Shown piece after piece: positions 45,562-54,035 of a stretch of DNA of 64,000 bases. The DNA is from Papillibacter cinnamivorans DSM 12816 (GTDB lineage: Bacteria; Bacillota; Clostridia; Oscillospirales; Oscillospiraceae). Under the pieces are notes generated by a model. It was not told the DNA's origin and searched no databases. It saw nothing but the letters and a program-made list of their open reading frames with translations. Location: the NCBI RefSeq assembly GCF_900176335.1, contig NZ_FWXW01000002.1, positions 1 through 64,000 of the forward strand, given 5' to 3'. Numbering within the stretch: position 1 is the first letter of the stretch; each line of letters begins with the position of its first letter. The translations under genes and the position numbers were made by a program.

Positions 45562-46323
45562 ATGGAAGGCGAAGAGTATACCAAAGACCGGAAGGAAGAC
45601 GAAACGGCCGGCAGCTCCCGGTATCCCTCCGGGGAAGACGGCGCGATAGACGAGCAGGCGGCAGTGTCTGAAGAAGAATCCCCGGAAGACGACGAATGGG
45701 ACGAGGAAAGCGAAACCGGCGGGGAAACGGAAGACGGCGAAGAGGAAGAAGCCGAAGAGGAAGAGTACGAAGACGAGGAAGAGTACGAGGATGAAGACGA
45801 AAGCGGCAAGGAAGACGGATTCCCCGAGCGTCAAACAGGCCCCTCTTCCTGTTATGGAAGCTGCCCGGTGGGCCCCGCGCAGGACGGTCCGGATTTCAAG
45901 GGCTTTTCCATGCGCTGGTATATCTTTTTTGTCAATATCCTCATGCCGTTTATCATCGTTCTGTCTCTGTTCCAGCTGTATCGGATCATTATGAACTTTT
46001 CCAGCTTGGTGGAAAACATCGGTTTGTCGATATCTATCAGCCCTCTTGCGGGTGCTTACAGTATCGTAACTCTAATCTCCCTCTTTGTGATGTCCATTCT
46101 CAGCATTCTGGTATTCTGGAACCTCAGAAAGTATAAGCTCCTGGGCTATCGGCTGTATTGGGTATTTTTAGGCGCCTTTGTTCTGTTCCGCATTCTTCTC
46201 ATTCTCATTGCGTATCTCCTCTTGCCGGAAAGCGGCATCGCCGAACTCTATCCCTCGTTTATGATTGTCGTTTACGGGTTGACCGGCCTGTATCTGAAAA
46301 AGCGAAAACCCATTTTCACCTGA
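45562..46323 (+). CDS. Membrane protein with very acidic N-terminus, unknown
   Basis: A 253-residue protein. Residues 1-90 are highly acidic, mainly Glu and Asp with runs such as EEEEAEEEEYEDEEEYEDED; then Pro/Gly-rich linker and, from about residue 118, four hydrophobic segments (about 120-145, 160-180, 185-205 and 220-245). The acidic part is likely intrinsically disordered and cytoplasmic. I do not recognise the family. It follows pckG by 40 bp and may be co-transcribed with it. GGAGG RBS. Confidence 0.65.
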   Translation: MEGEEYTKDRKEDETAGSSRYPSGEDGAIDEQAAVSEEESPEDDEWDEESETGGETEDGEEEEAEEEEYEDEEEYEDEDESGKEDGFPERQTGPSSCYGSCPVGPAQDGPDFKGFSMRWYIFFVNILMPFIIVLSLFQLYRIIMNFSSLVENIGLSISISPLAGAYSIVTLISLFVMSILSILVFWNLRKYKLLGYRLYWVFLGAFVLFRILLILIAYLLLPESGIAELYPSFMIVVYGLTGLYLKKRKPIFT

Positions 46324-46333
46324 TACCCAATAT

Positions 46334-46360
46334 AAAACGCGGCCGTAAAGGCCGCGTTTT
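46334..46360. terminator. Bidirectional terminator
   Basis: AAAACGCGGCC and GGCCGCGTTTT form a perfect stem between two convergent genes. Confidence 0.9.
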
Positions 46361-46367
46361 ATTATTC

Positions 46368-46994
46368 TCAGGCGGCCTTGATGAACATCTGCGTCCAGTA
46401 CAGCGTGCCGTTGGACTTTTTTGCAACTCCCACGCCGATCTGGTTGTAGGCGGGGCTGAGAATATTGCTCCTGTGCCCTGCCGAATTCATCCACATGTTC
46501 ATGACCTCCTGGGCGGTCCTGGCCCCGTAGGCGATGTTCTCCCCCGCCGCGGAGCATTTGATCCCGAAGTTGTCTATCATCACGAAGGGCGAGCCGTAGG
46601 TGGGCGACTGGTGGTCGAAATAATTTTTGTCGATCATGTCCTGGGATTTGTACCGGGCCACCCGGGAAAGCTGCCAGTTGGCCGTCAGGGTCTGAAGCCC
46701 CCGGTTCGCCCGTTCGATGTTCACCAGCCGGATCACCTCGTTTTCCAGCGTCTTGATGTCGTCGATGTTGGGAATGGAGAGCACCTGCCCCGGATAAATG
46801 AGGTCCGGGTTTTTAATCTGCGTATTCGCCGCTATGAGCTCGCTGATCCCGATCTGGTATTTCACCGCGATTTTCCACATGGTGTCCCCGCTCTTCACGG
46901 TATAGCTCCCCGCCGCCGCAAGGCCGCTCACCGGGACAAACGTCAGGGCAAATATTAAAAAGCAGACGCAGAATTTTTGAATTCTCTTTTTCAT
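46368..46994 (-). CDS. LysM-CAP domain secreted protein
   Basis: A 208-residue exported protein: signal peptide (about 1-30), LysM domain (about 34-78; YTVKSGDTMWKIAVKYQIG) and a C-terminal CAP/SCP (YkwD-like) domain (about 88-206; RSNILSPAYNQIGVGVAKK). LysM binds peptidoglycan or coat material and CAP domains often act on the cell wall or as scaffolds in spore coats. I chose ATG 46994 with GGAGG upstream. The longer frame is not supported. Confidence 0.92.
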   Translation of the reverse strand: MKKRIQKFCVCFLIFALTFVPVSGLAAAGSYTVKSGDTMWKIAVKYQIGISELIAANTQIKNPDLIYPGQVLSIPNIDDIKTLENEVIRLVNIERANRGLQTLTANWQLSRVARYKSQDMIDKNYFDHQSPTYGSPFVMIDNFGIKCSAAGENIAYGARTAQEVMNMWMNSAGHRSNILSPAYNQIGVGVAKKSNGTLYWTQMFIKAA

Positions 46995-47204
46995 ATCGAT
47001 CCTCCTTATCCATAGTGTTCCGGCAATCCGTCCCTTTATCTCATTCCCGTGCCGCCGCATCCCGCTAAATTTTCTTCCATTTTCTTAAATTATCGCGGGC
47101 CGTTATATTCCGTCCCTCTCGGTAAGAAGCCGCCGGAAATCCTTATTTTGTAATTTGGTATGCGATGCCCCTTCCCCCGGCAAAGTGAATTCATGAGATT
47201 GCAC

Positions 47205-47232
47205 TTGACAAAGCCTCAGAACTTTGTATAAT
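47205..47232 (+). promoter_or_regulatory. tRNA-Gln promoter
   Basis: TTGACA (47205-47210), 16 bp, TATAAT (47227-47232), about 28 bp before the mature tRNA. Confidence 0.85.
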
Positions 47233-47259
47233 ATATCATGCACTGAGAAAGTGCTCCGT

Positions 47260-47333
47260 TGCGGGATTGTGTAATGGTAGCACGACAGACTCTGACTCTG
47301 TTTGTGAGGGTTCGAGCCCTTCTCCCGCAGCCA
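47260..47333 (+). tRNA. tRNA-Gln (CTG anticodon)
   Basis: A 74-nt cloverleaf with encoded CCA. Acceptor TGCGGGA pairs with TCCCGCA; anticodon stem ACAGA/TCTGT with loop CTCTGAC reads anticodon CTG; T loop is GGTTCGAGCC. It decodes CAG. A strong terminator follows at once. Confidence 0.95.
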
Positions 47334-47378
47334 AAAGGGAATCCCCCGTACTGTATTTGTACGGGGGATTCCCTTTCT
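47334..47378 (+). terminator. tRNA-Gln terminator
   Basis: An 18-bp stem around ATCCCCCGTAC and GTACGGGGGAT, followed by a CTTTCTT tract. Confidence 0.88.
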
Positions 47379-47434
47379 TATAGCGTGAGGGTGCCGCCAT
47401 CCTCAAAAGTGCGGCCCGTGAACTTTTCTTTGTC

Positions 47435-48043
47435 CTACAGATACGAATATCGCAGCACGGGCTTCATCTGCATGTCCTTGGCAAGGGCGGCCAGGGCCTT
47501 TTCCGCGTCCCGCTCCAGCATGGCCCCCACGATTTCGGCATGACAGTTTACCTGTTTTTCAATAAGGGACGGATACTGGAAAACCGCCAGAGACGTGTCC
47601 CTCAGGTTTTTGTAGATGGTGTCCGCCAGCACCTGGTTGCCCGAGAGCTTTCCCAGCGAGGAGTGAAAATAGGTGTTGGAGGTGTTGTACGGGTCCATGA
47701 TACCCTCCGTCCCGGGCGGCGTCTGTAAAAGCGCCGCGATTTCGGCGTCGCCTGCCTTTTGGATCGCAATCATGAGAGCCATGGACTCCACGTGGTACCG
47801 CACCTGCTGGAACTGCCGGATATACTCCTCCGTAAGCCGGTTAACGAGATATCCTTTCCGCGGAAACCGGATGAGATATCCCTCCTGGCACAGCCGCTGC
47901 AGAGCCTCCCGCACCGGAACGCGGCTGACCTGAAACTTTTCCGCGATCTCCCGCTCGGCCAGCATCTGGTTTGGCATATACACGCCGGAAAGCAGCTCTT
48001 CTCTCAGCTTCCGGCTGATGGATTCCGCGTTGTACTGGCTCAT
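47435..48043 (-). CDS. GntR/FadR-type (FCD) regulator
   Basis: A 202-residue regulator with an N-terminal winged helix (about residues 8-72; SRVPVREALQRLCQEGYLIRF) and a C-terminal all-helical FCD effector domain (about 80-195). It lies divergently from the aminotransferase-ABC-OCD cluster, and five copies of a TGGTATACCA-like palindrome occur in the intergenic region and around its own start. It should be a repressor of that cluster whose FCD domain senses a carboxylate or amino acid. Its 3' end abuts the tRNA-Gln terminator region. Confidence 0.92.
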   Translation of the reverse strand: MSQYNAESISRKLREELLSGVYMPNQMLAEREIAEKFQVSRVPVREALQRLCQEGYLIRFPRKGYLVNRLTEEYIRQFQQVRYHVESMALMIAIQKAGDAEIAALLQTPPGTEGIMDPYNTSNTYFHSSLGKLSGNQVLADTIYKNLRDTSLAVFQYPSLIEKQVNCHAEIVGAMLERDAEKALAALAKDMQMKPVLRYSYL

Positions 48044-48064
48044 AAAAACATCCCCGTCCGTTCA

Positions 48065-48277
48065 GGTATACCAGTCGAAAACCGGCTGGCTTCTAGCTTG
48101 CCGCTCTCGGCCATGTATCTTCGCCCGGTCCGCCTCTGCCGTGCCGGTCTAAAACAATCTGCATTCTTATTTATTATATTAGTATACCATATCGACATTT
48201 GTTTGAATATCGGATATTTTGAAATTGACAGGCATGTACGCATATGGTATACTTCATGGCATACCAGTGGTATACCA
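48065..48277. promoter_or_regulatory. GntR operator array with divergent promoter
   Basis: GGTATACC-type sites occur at 48065-48072, 48181-48190 (AGTATACCAT), 48245-48252, 48257-48266 (one mismatch) and 48268-48277 (TGGTATACCA, perfect). The plus-strand promoter is TTGACA (48225-48230), 17 bp, TATACT (48248-48253), so one operator overlaps the -10 and two follow the start. This is the expected arrangement for repression by the neighbouring FCD regulator. Confidence 0.8.
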
Positions 48278-48297
48278 GATGGAAGAGAAAGTGAACC

Positions 48298-49476
48298 ATG
48301 GAGTACGAATTTGATGTCCTCGTTTCCCGGGAGCATACCGGCAGCGAAAAATACGACGGTCTGCCCGACGGCTTCAGGTCTTTGGGGGCCATTACATACG
48401 GCGGCGCGGAACTGGACGTGAAAACCGCGCCCTGCATCCGGGAAGCCTTGGAAAAGCGCGCCCGGGATGGGATCTACGGCTACACAAAGCCCGACGATGC
48501 GTATTTTGCCGCCGTGGAAGGCTGGATGCGCTCGGTGCGTTCCTGGGACATTCGGCGGGAGTGGATCGTCCCCTCCTATGGGACGATGCAGGCCGCCTGT
48601 GCCGCGATCCGCGCCTTTTCCGGGGAGGGCGACGGCGTCATCGTCCAGCCTCCCGTCTACGTCCTCTACCACCGGGAAATCGCCCGCACCCGCCGGGAAA
48701 TCGTCAGCAATCCCCTGATTCTTGAAAACGGGCGCTACCGTATGGACTTCGATCATCTGGAACAGGTAATGTCCCATCCAAAAAATAAGCTCCTGCTCCT
48801 GTGCAATCCCCACAACCCCATCATGGACCACTGGGAGCGGGAGGATCTGGAGACCGTGGCTCGTCTGGCGGAAAAACACGGTGTCCTCGTCTTCTGCGAC
48901 GAGATCTTCGCCGAGCATGTGTGCGGCGGCACTCTGGTCCCTTACGCCGAGGTGGGCGGGGACAACTGCATTGTCGCCACGTCTTTGGGCAAGGCTTTTA
49001 ATTTTACCGGCTCCAGCCATGCAAACGTGATCATTCCCGGAAAGCTTGTCCGGGAAAAATACATGGAGCAGAGAAATTACGATCATTACGGCAGCATCGA
49101 TCCCTTTATCTACACCGCGACGCTGGCCGCCTACACTCCCGGGGGGAAAGACTGGATCGACGCGCTTCTTGCCTATTCCGGAGAAAACATCCGCCTCCTG
49201 TCCGATTTTTTCGCGGAATATCTGCCCCGGGTGCGGCCCTGCCGGCACCGGGCGGGCACTCTGGTTTGGGTTGACTTCAACGGACTTGGCCTCGGCGAGA
49301 GTGCCTTATGGGACTTCTTCGAAAACGAGGCGGCTTTCACCGGCGACAGAGGAAGCATCTACGGCCTGGGGGGCAACGGTTTTGTGCGGTTCCAGATGGG
49401 GACCCCCAGAAGCATCCTCCTGAAAGCTCTGGACCGGTTTCGGGCCGCGGCGGAAAAACAAGGATGGCTTATGTGA
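48298..49476 (+). CDS. PatB/MalY-type aminotransferase or C-S lyase
   Basis: A 392-residue fold-I PLP enzyme. The PLP lysine is Lys232 in VATSLGKAFNFTG; NPHNPIMDHW and VFCDEIFAEHV are class I/II aminotransferase blocks and fit the MalY/PatB (cystathionine beta-lyase-like) branch. It may cleave C-S bonds of cysteine conjugates or transaminate the imported amino acid. First gene of the GntR-controlled operon; a polar amino-acid ABC transporter follows after 44 bp. Confidence 0.88.
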   Translation: MEYEFDVLVSREHTGSEKYDGLPDGFRSLGAITYGGAELDVKTAPCIREALEKRARDGIYGYTKPDDAYFAAVEGWMRSVRSWDIRREWIVPSYGTMQAACAAIRAFSGEGDGVIVQPPVYVLYHREIARTRREIVSNPLILENGRYRMDFDHLEQVMSHPKNKLLLLCNPHNPIMDHWEREDLETVARLAEKHGVLVFCDEIFAEHVCGGTLVPYAEVGGDNCIVATSLGKAFNFTGSSHANVIIPGKLVREKYMEQRNYDHYGSIDPFIYTATLAAYTPGGKDWIDALLAYSGENIRLLSDFFAEYLPRVRPCRHRAGTLVWVDFNGLGLGESALWDFFENEAAFTGDRGSIYGLGGNGFVRFQMGTPRSILLKALDRFRAAAEKQGWLM

Positions 49477-49520
49477 CCTGATACACTACCGTATATTACA
49501 TAATGAAAGGCGAGAGAAAG

Positions 49521-50363
49521 ATGAAAATGAGGTCCCGTAAAATTCTTGCCGGCGTGACGGCGCTTGCCCTGTGCCTCGTCCTGACGGCATGCGGCAGTTC
49601 CCAGAGCGCGGCCACTCCCTCCCCCAGTCCCTCCCCCACGGAAACACCCCAGCAGGTCATCAAAGTCGGCATGATGGCGACTCTGAAGCCCTTCGTGTAT
49701 ACCGACGACAGCGACAATATCATCGGTTACGACATCGACATGCTCAACGCCATAGATGAGCTTCTCCCCGACTATACTTTTGAGTATCAGAATCTCCAGT
49801 TCAGCGTCCTGTTCACCTCTCTGGAAAACGGGACGGTGGATATGCTTACCGGCACCATCGGCCGCAACGCCGAGCGCGAAGCCAAATACCTGGTGCCCTC
49901 TATTGATTCGGGCTATGTGGTTTCCTCTCTCGTGGTCCCGGAGGATGACACCGCCACCAATTCCTTTGACGACATGGCCGGCAAGAAGATCCCCATGGAC
50001 CCCGCCCGCTATGAGTACAACGTCATGAAGGAATATAACGACGAACACCCGGACAAGGCCATGGTGATCGTGGAAATGGCCGATGTGACCCAGGCCGACT
50101 CCATGAAGATGGTGGCCGACGGCCGGTGCGACGCAGCCCTCATCTACCGGGATTCCTTCGAGGAAATTCAGAAAGAGCTGGATCTCCCCGTCCGCATGAG
50201 CGACGTCTACGCCGTCAAGCAGCCCTACTGCCAGCTCATCAATCCCTCCCTCACCGAGTTCGGCGCCAAGTATGAGGAAGCCCTTCAGACCCTCATCGAC
50301 AACGGCACCATGAGCCAGATTTCGGTCAAATGGCTGGGCTACGATATGTTTGCCGATAACTGA
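49521..50363 (+). CDS. Amino-acid ABC transporter substrate-binding lipoprotein
   Basis: A 280-residue SBP of the family 3 (polar amino acids). Signal peptide with lipobox LTAC (lipidated Cys24), then a Ser/Pro-rich linker and the periplasmic-binding fold, including GYDIDMLNAIDELLPDYTF and ENGTVDMLTGTIG. It captures the ligand outside the membrane for the two permeases and ATPase downstream. Ligand unknown; context with a MalY-type enzyme and an ornithine-cyclodeaminase homologue suggests an unusual amino acid. Start at 49521; a longer frame from 49503 is possible. Confidence 0.9.
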   Translation: MKMRSRKILAGVTALALCLVLTACGSSQSAATPSPSPSPTETPQQVIKVGMMATLKPFVYTDDSDNIIGYDIDMLNAIDELLPDYTFEYQNLQFSVLFTSLENGTVDMLTGTIGRNAEREAKYLVPSIDSGYVVSSLVVPEDDTATNSFDDMAGKKIPMDPARYEYNVMKEYNDEHPDKAMVIVEMADVTQADSMKMVADGRCDAALIYRDSFEEIQKELDLPVRMSDVYAVKQPYCQLINPSLTEFGAKYEEALQTLIDNGTMSQISVKWLGYDMFADN

Positions 50364-50365
50364 AA

Positions 50366-50394
50366 TTGACGGATTCGGCCCTGCCGGATATAAT
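50366..50394 (+). promoter_or_regulatory. Internal promoter before permease genes
   Basis: TTGACG (50366-50371), 17 bp, TATAAT (50389-50394), immediately after the SBP stop codon. It should give SBP-independent expression of the permeases. Confidence 0.75.
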
Positions 50395-50411
50395 CTAGAA
50401 AATACGAAACT

Positions 50412-50481
50412 GTCATCCCGGAGCGAAGCGAAGGAGCTTGTCCCGCCGGAAAACTCCTTACGCTTCGTCCCCCGGGGTGAC
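50412..50481. repeat. Large REP-like hairpin
   Basis: A 70-bp imperfect palindrome: GTCATCCCGGAGCGAAGCG pairs with CGCTTCGTCCCCCGGGGTGAC across an AAGGAG/CTCCTT extension. The arm recalls the GTCATCC..GAGCGAAGCGAAG repeats that are scattered through many bacterial genomes. It sits between the internal promoter and the permease gene, so it may attenuate or stabilise the mRNA. Confidence 0.65.
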
Positions 50482-50519
50482 TGGTTTTCGTTTATCGAAG
50501 CGAAGATCGGGTGACGGAT

Positions 50520-51218
50520 ATGGGAAAACTCTTCAGCGTGTCATACTTTGGAAATGTGATACCGAAGCTGCTGTCTGCTCTGCCCAGTACGATCGGCATC
50601 GTCCTGGCCTCTCTTGCGTTTGGGCTGGTGCTGGGCTTTCTGGCCGCCGCTCTTCGGATCCGCGGCGGCCCGGTGATGAGCCGGATCGCCGCCTTCTACA
50701 TATCCTTCATGCGGGGCGTGCCCCTCATAGCTCTTATGCTCCTGGTCTATTTCGGTTTTCCTCAGCTCATGTCCTTTTTGGGATTCGAAGCGGGCTCCTG
50801 GCCGAAGTATCCCCTGGTGATTGCCTCCTTTGCCCTGAACGTCTCCGGATATCTGGCGGAAAATATGCGCAGCGCCTATCTTTCCGTGGACAAAAGCCAG
50901 TTTGAGGCCGCCCACAGCATCGGGATGACGGGGCTTCAGGGCTTTGTCCACATCATCTTCCCTCAGGCCGTCACCAATGCTCTGCCCAGCGTGGGCAATA
51001 CCGTCATCATGCTCATCAAGGACACCGCCCTGGCGTTTTCTTTGGGCGTCGTGGACATCATGGGCAAGGCCGTTCTGATAAACGCCAGGAACTACGGCGC
51101 GCGCCAGGTGGAAATCTTCGTCGCCGTGGGGCTCATCTACTGGGCGGTCTGCTTTGTTCTGGAGCGGATTCTGGACCTCCTGGAGAAGCGGGGCAGAAAG
51201 CCCCTGCGTCTCGGTTAG
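50520..51218 (+). CDS. Amino-acid ABC transporter permease 1
   Basis: A 232-residue HisM/GlnP-type permease with five hydrophobic segments and the cytoplasmic EAA loop EAAHSIGMTGLQGFVHIIF that docks the ATPase. FYISFMRGVPLIALMLLVYF is a typical first-helix block. Start ATG 50520 has GGGTG upstream; GTG 50511 is possible. It pairs with the second permease, which begins 10 bp after its stop. Confidence 0.93.
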   Translation: MGKLFSVSYFGNVIPKLLSALPSTIGIVLASLAFGLVLGFLAAALRIRGGPVMSRIAAFYISFMRGVPLIALMLLVYFGFPQLMSFLGFEAGSWPKYPLVIASFALNVSGYLAENMRSAYLSVDKSQFEAAHSIGMTGLQGFVHIIFPQAVTNALPSVGNTVIMLIKDTALAFSLGVVDIMGKAVLINARNYGARQVEIFVAVGLIYWAVCFVLERILDLLEKRGRKPLRLG

Positions 51219-51228
51219 GGGGGAGATC

Positions 51229-51933
51229 ATGAGACTGGACACCCAATTCATGCTGGACTCGATACCCATTATCCTCAAAGCCCTTCCCGTCACCGCCTTC
51301 ATCTCGGTTTTCTCCATGCTGCTCGGCGGCCTCCTGGGCCTTCTCATCGCCCTGATCCGCTACTATAAAATTCCGGTTCTGGACCGGCTTTTTCGGGTAT
51401 ATGTCTCTTTGATCCGGGGCTTTCCCCTCATGGTGCAGCTCTATCTTGCCTACTTCGGGCTCCCCTTTTACATCAATATGTACTGTCAGTCCGTGGGCAT
51501 CGACAATCTGGCCAAAAACATTCCTCCCCTGGCCTTTGCCGTTTTCGCTTTTTCCGTCAACACTTCCGCCTATGTCTCCGAGGTTTTCCGCTCCGCTCTG
51601 GACTCTCTGGACAAGGGCCAGCGTGAGGCCTGTTCCTCCATCGGCATGACCTCCTTTCAGACCATGGCACACATCCTGCTTCCCCAGGCCATGGTGGCGG
51701 CCATCCCCAACCTGGTGAACCTGTTTCTGGGCAATATCAAGGCCAGCACCCTGGCTTACATGATCTCCGTCCACGAGATGATGGGCGTGGCGGTGGTCCT
51801 TGCCAACCGGGCGTACAACTATCTGGAGATTTACATCGTCACCGCCGTCATCTACTGGCTCCTGTGCGTGCTGCTGGAGCGGGTCTTCGCCAGAATGGAA
51901 TTTCGCTTTTCCAGGTATAAAGTGAGGGTCTAG
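51229..51933 (+). CDS. Amino-acid ABC transporter permease 2
   Basis: A 234-residue permease of the same family; the EAA loop reads [38 protein letters not shown] matches the HisM/GlnP first-helix region. The ATG 51229 has GGGAGA upstream; the longer frame from 51154 overlaps permease 1 and is rejected. The ATPase gene begins 2 bp after its stop. Confidence 0.93.
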   Translation: MRLDTQFMLDSIPIILKALPVTAFISVFSMLLGGLLGLLIALIRYYKIPVLDRLFRVYVSLIRGFPLMVQLYLAYFGLPFYINMYCQSVGIDNLAKNIPPLAFAVFAFSVNTSAYVSEVFRSALDSLDKGQREACSSIGMTSFQTMAHILLPQAMVAAIPNLVNLFLGNIKASTLAYMISVHEMMGVAVVLANRAYNYLEIYIVTAVIYWLLCVLLERVFARMEFRFSRYKVRV

Positions 51934-51935
51934 TT

Positions 51936-52688
51936 ATGATCAGGGTAACCAACGTGCATAAAAAATTCAAGGACCTGGAGGTCCTCCGGGGCGTGGACCT
52001 GGAGGTGAAGGACGGCGAGGTCATCTCCATCCTGGGGCCCAGCGGCTCCGGTAAGACCACCCTTCTCCGCTGCATCAACTTCCTGGAAAAGGCGGACGAA
52101 GGGGAGATGGAGATCGGGGACCGGAAATACTCCCTGAAATACGCCACCAAGAAGCAGAAACTGGAGGTCCAGCGGAAAACCGCCATGGTCTTCCAGCTTA
52201 ATAACCTTTTCGCCAACAAGACCGTCCTGGAAAACGTCACCATCGGGCTTACCGTGGTGCAGAAGATGAACAAGGCCGACGCCCGCCGGGTGGCGGTCCG
52301 GTACCTGGAAAAAGTGGGTCTGGGCGACAGGCTCTCTTCTTACCCCGCCCAGCTCTCCGGAGGCCAGCAGCAGCGCGTGGGCATCGCCCGGGCCCTGGCC
52401 CTGAATCCCAGCGTCATCCTCTTCGACGAGCCCACCTCCGCCCTGGACCCGGAGCTCGTGGGCGAAGTCCTCTCCGTCATCCGCCAGGTGGCGGAGGAGC
52501 ATATTACCATGGTGATCGTCACCCATGAGATGGCTTTCGCCCGGGATATCTCCGACAAGGTAGTCTTTATGGACGGCGGCGTGGTGGTGGAGTCCGGGAC
52601 TCCCGAGGATATCTTTTTGAATCCGCAGAAAGAGCGCACCGTCCAGTTTCTCCAGCGGTTCAGGCAGGTCGGGGAGGCGGTAAAATGA
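51936..52688 (+). CDS. Amino-acid ABC transporter ATP-binding protein
   Basis: A 250-residue ABC ATPase with Walker [10 protein letters not shown] (about 34-42), signature [15 protein letters not shown], Walker [14 protein letters not shown] and the H-loop VTHEM. It energises the two permeases. Its end overlaps the next gene by 4 bp (ATGA), so the ornithine-cyclodeaminase homologue is translationally coupled. Confidence 0.97.
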   Translation: MIRVTNVHKKFKDLEVLRGVDLEVKDGEVISILGPSGSGKTTLLRCINFLEKADEGEMEIGDRKYSLKYATKKQKLEVQRKTAMVFQLNNLFANKTVLENVTIGLTVVQKMNKADARRVAVRYLEKVGLGDRLSSYPAQLSGGQQQRVGIARALALNPSVILFDEPTSALDPELVGEVLSVIRQVAEEHITMVIVTHEMAFARDISDKVVFMDGGVVVESGTPEDIFLNPQKERTVQFLQRFRQVGEAVK

Positions 52689-53650
52689 AAACGGAACTTG
52701 TGCAAATCGAAGCGGCTGAGATATTCCGCAGCCTCACCATGGAGGCCTGTGTCCCCCTCATGGCGGACACGCTGAAAAATCTCTCCGCGGGCGGCACCTT
52801 TCAGCCTCCGCGGTCCGTTCACGTTTTGCCCGGCGGCGGCCTTTTCGGCTTCATGCCCGCGTATCTCGGGCCCGACGATTACTTCGGCGCCAAAGTGGTC
52901 ACCGGCTTTCACTCGAACCAGGGGACCGAATATCCCTCCCACATGGGCAGCGTCCTGCTTTTCGACTCGAAATACGGCGCCCTGCGCGCCATGGCGGAAG
53001 CCGGCGCCGTCACCCAGATCCGCACCGGCGCCGTGAGCGGCGCCGCCACCGGCCTTCTGGCCAGACGCGATGCCTCTTCCCTCGCCCTCATCGGGGCCGG
53101 CGCCCAGGCCAGGTCCCACCTGGCGGCCATGTGCCTCGTCCGGCCCATCAAGCGCGTCACCGTCTGGGATTATTACCCCCAGGCGGCCGAAGCCCTGGCG
53201 AAGGAGATCCGGGAGACCCGCGGCCTGGAGGCTTCCGCCTGCCTTACGGTGGAGGATACGGCAAAGGATGCAGACATCGTCTGCACCGTCTCACTGTGTA
53301 AAGAGCCTGTCCTTTACGCCCGTCATGTAAAGCCCGGGGCGCACATCAACGCCGTGGGCGCCTTCACGCCCACCACCCGGGAAGTTGCCTCGGATCTGGT
53401 GGCTGCGTCCAAACTCTATGCCGACAGCCGGGAGGCCATGCTCCGGGAATGCGGGGAGTATCTTGTTCCCAAGGCCGAAGGTCTGCTAAATGACTCCCAT
53501 ATCCGGGGCGAGATCGGCGAAATCCTCCTGGGCAGGTGCCCCGGCCGGGAAAACGACTCTGAAATCACCCTCTTCGACGCCCTGGGCCTGGCCTCGGAAG
53601 ACGTTGCCTGCGCCAAATATGTCTATCTCAAAAAGCTGGGAAGGCTGTAA
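52685..53650 (+). CDS. Ornithine cyclodeaminase/mu-crystallin family enzyme
   Basis: A 321-residue NAD(P)-dependent enzyme: Rossmann-fold [15 protein letters not shown] (about residues 138-152), preceded by the family [20 protein letters not shown] block. Members include ornithine cyclodeaminase, alanine dehydrogenase, ketimine reductases and opine-type dehydrogenases, so the substrate cannot be read from sequence. It is coupled to the ABC ATPase, indicating that it metabolises the imported amino acid. It is the last gene before the leucine T-box. Confidence 0.93.
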   Translation: MKTELVQIEAAEIFRSLTMEACVPLMADTLKNLSAGGTFQPPRSVHVLPGGGLFGFMPAYLGPDDYFGAKVVTGFHSNQGTEYPSHMGSVLLFDSKYGALRAMAEAGAVTQIRTGAVSGAATGLLARRDASSLALIGAGAQARSHLAAMCLVRPIKRVTVWDYYPQAAEALAKEIRETRGLEASACLTVEDTAKDADIVCTVSLCKEPVLYARHVKPGAHINAVGAFTPTTREVASDLVAASKLYADSREAMLRECGEYLVPKAEGLLNDSHIRGEIGEILLGRCPGRENDSEITLFDALGLASEDVACAKYVYLKKLGRL

Positions 53651-53668
53651 CTTCATTCAAATTGACTC

Positions 53669-53996
53669 TTGACAAGGGCAAGCCGGCCGGGTTACAATAG
53701 CAGCAATTCATCCAAAATGAATATCGTCCCATAAAAGACGATGACGGGAACAAGACATCTGAAACGGTCTTCAGAGAACCGGCGTTTGGTGCAAGCCGGT
53801 GTCCGCGCCGATGTGCATAGCTCATCCCCGAGTCGCCCGTTCGAAGGTCCTCCTAGAACGGGACGCCTGGACAGCGTTACGGGTCCGGACCTTGATGGAG
53901 GTCGGCGAGGGCCGTTCGGGTAACCGGCGGTCAAAGTAGGGTGGTACCGCGTGAATGCTCACGCCCCTGACTTATTTTAAGTCCGGGGCGTTTTGA
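53669..53996 (+). promoter_or_regulatory. Leucine T-box riboswitch with promoter and terminator
   Basis: Promoter TTGACA (53669-53674), 18 bp, TACAAT (53693-53698). Specifier codon CTC (53821-53823) is followed by the conserved A, within ATCCCCGAG. The T-box AGGGTGGTACCGCG is at 53938-53951. The terminator stem is 53962-53990 (CGCCCC...GGGGCG) with TTTTG. Uncharged tRNA-Leu should allow read-through into leuA. Confidence 0.92.
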
Positions 53997-54035
53997 TTTG
54001 CCTCGGAACACGGAGACTGCAAGGAGGTAGCAAAA

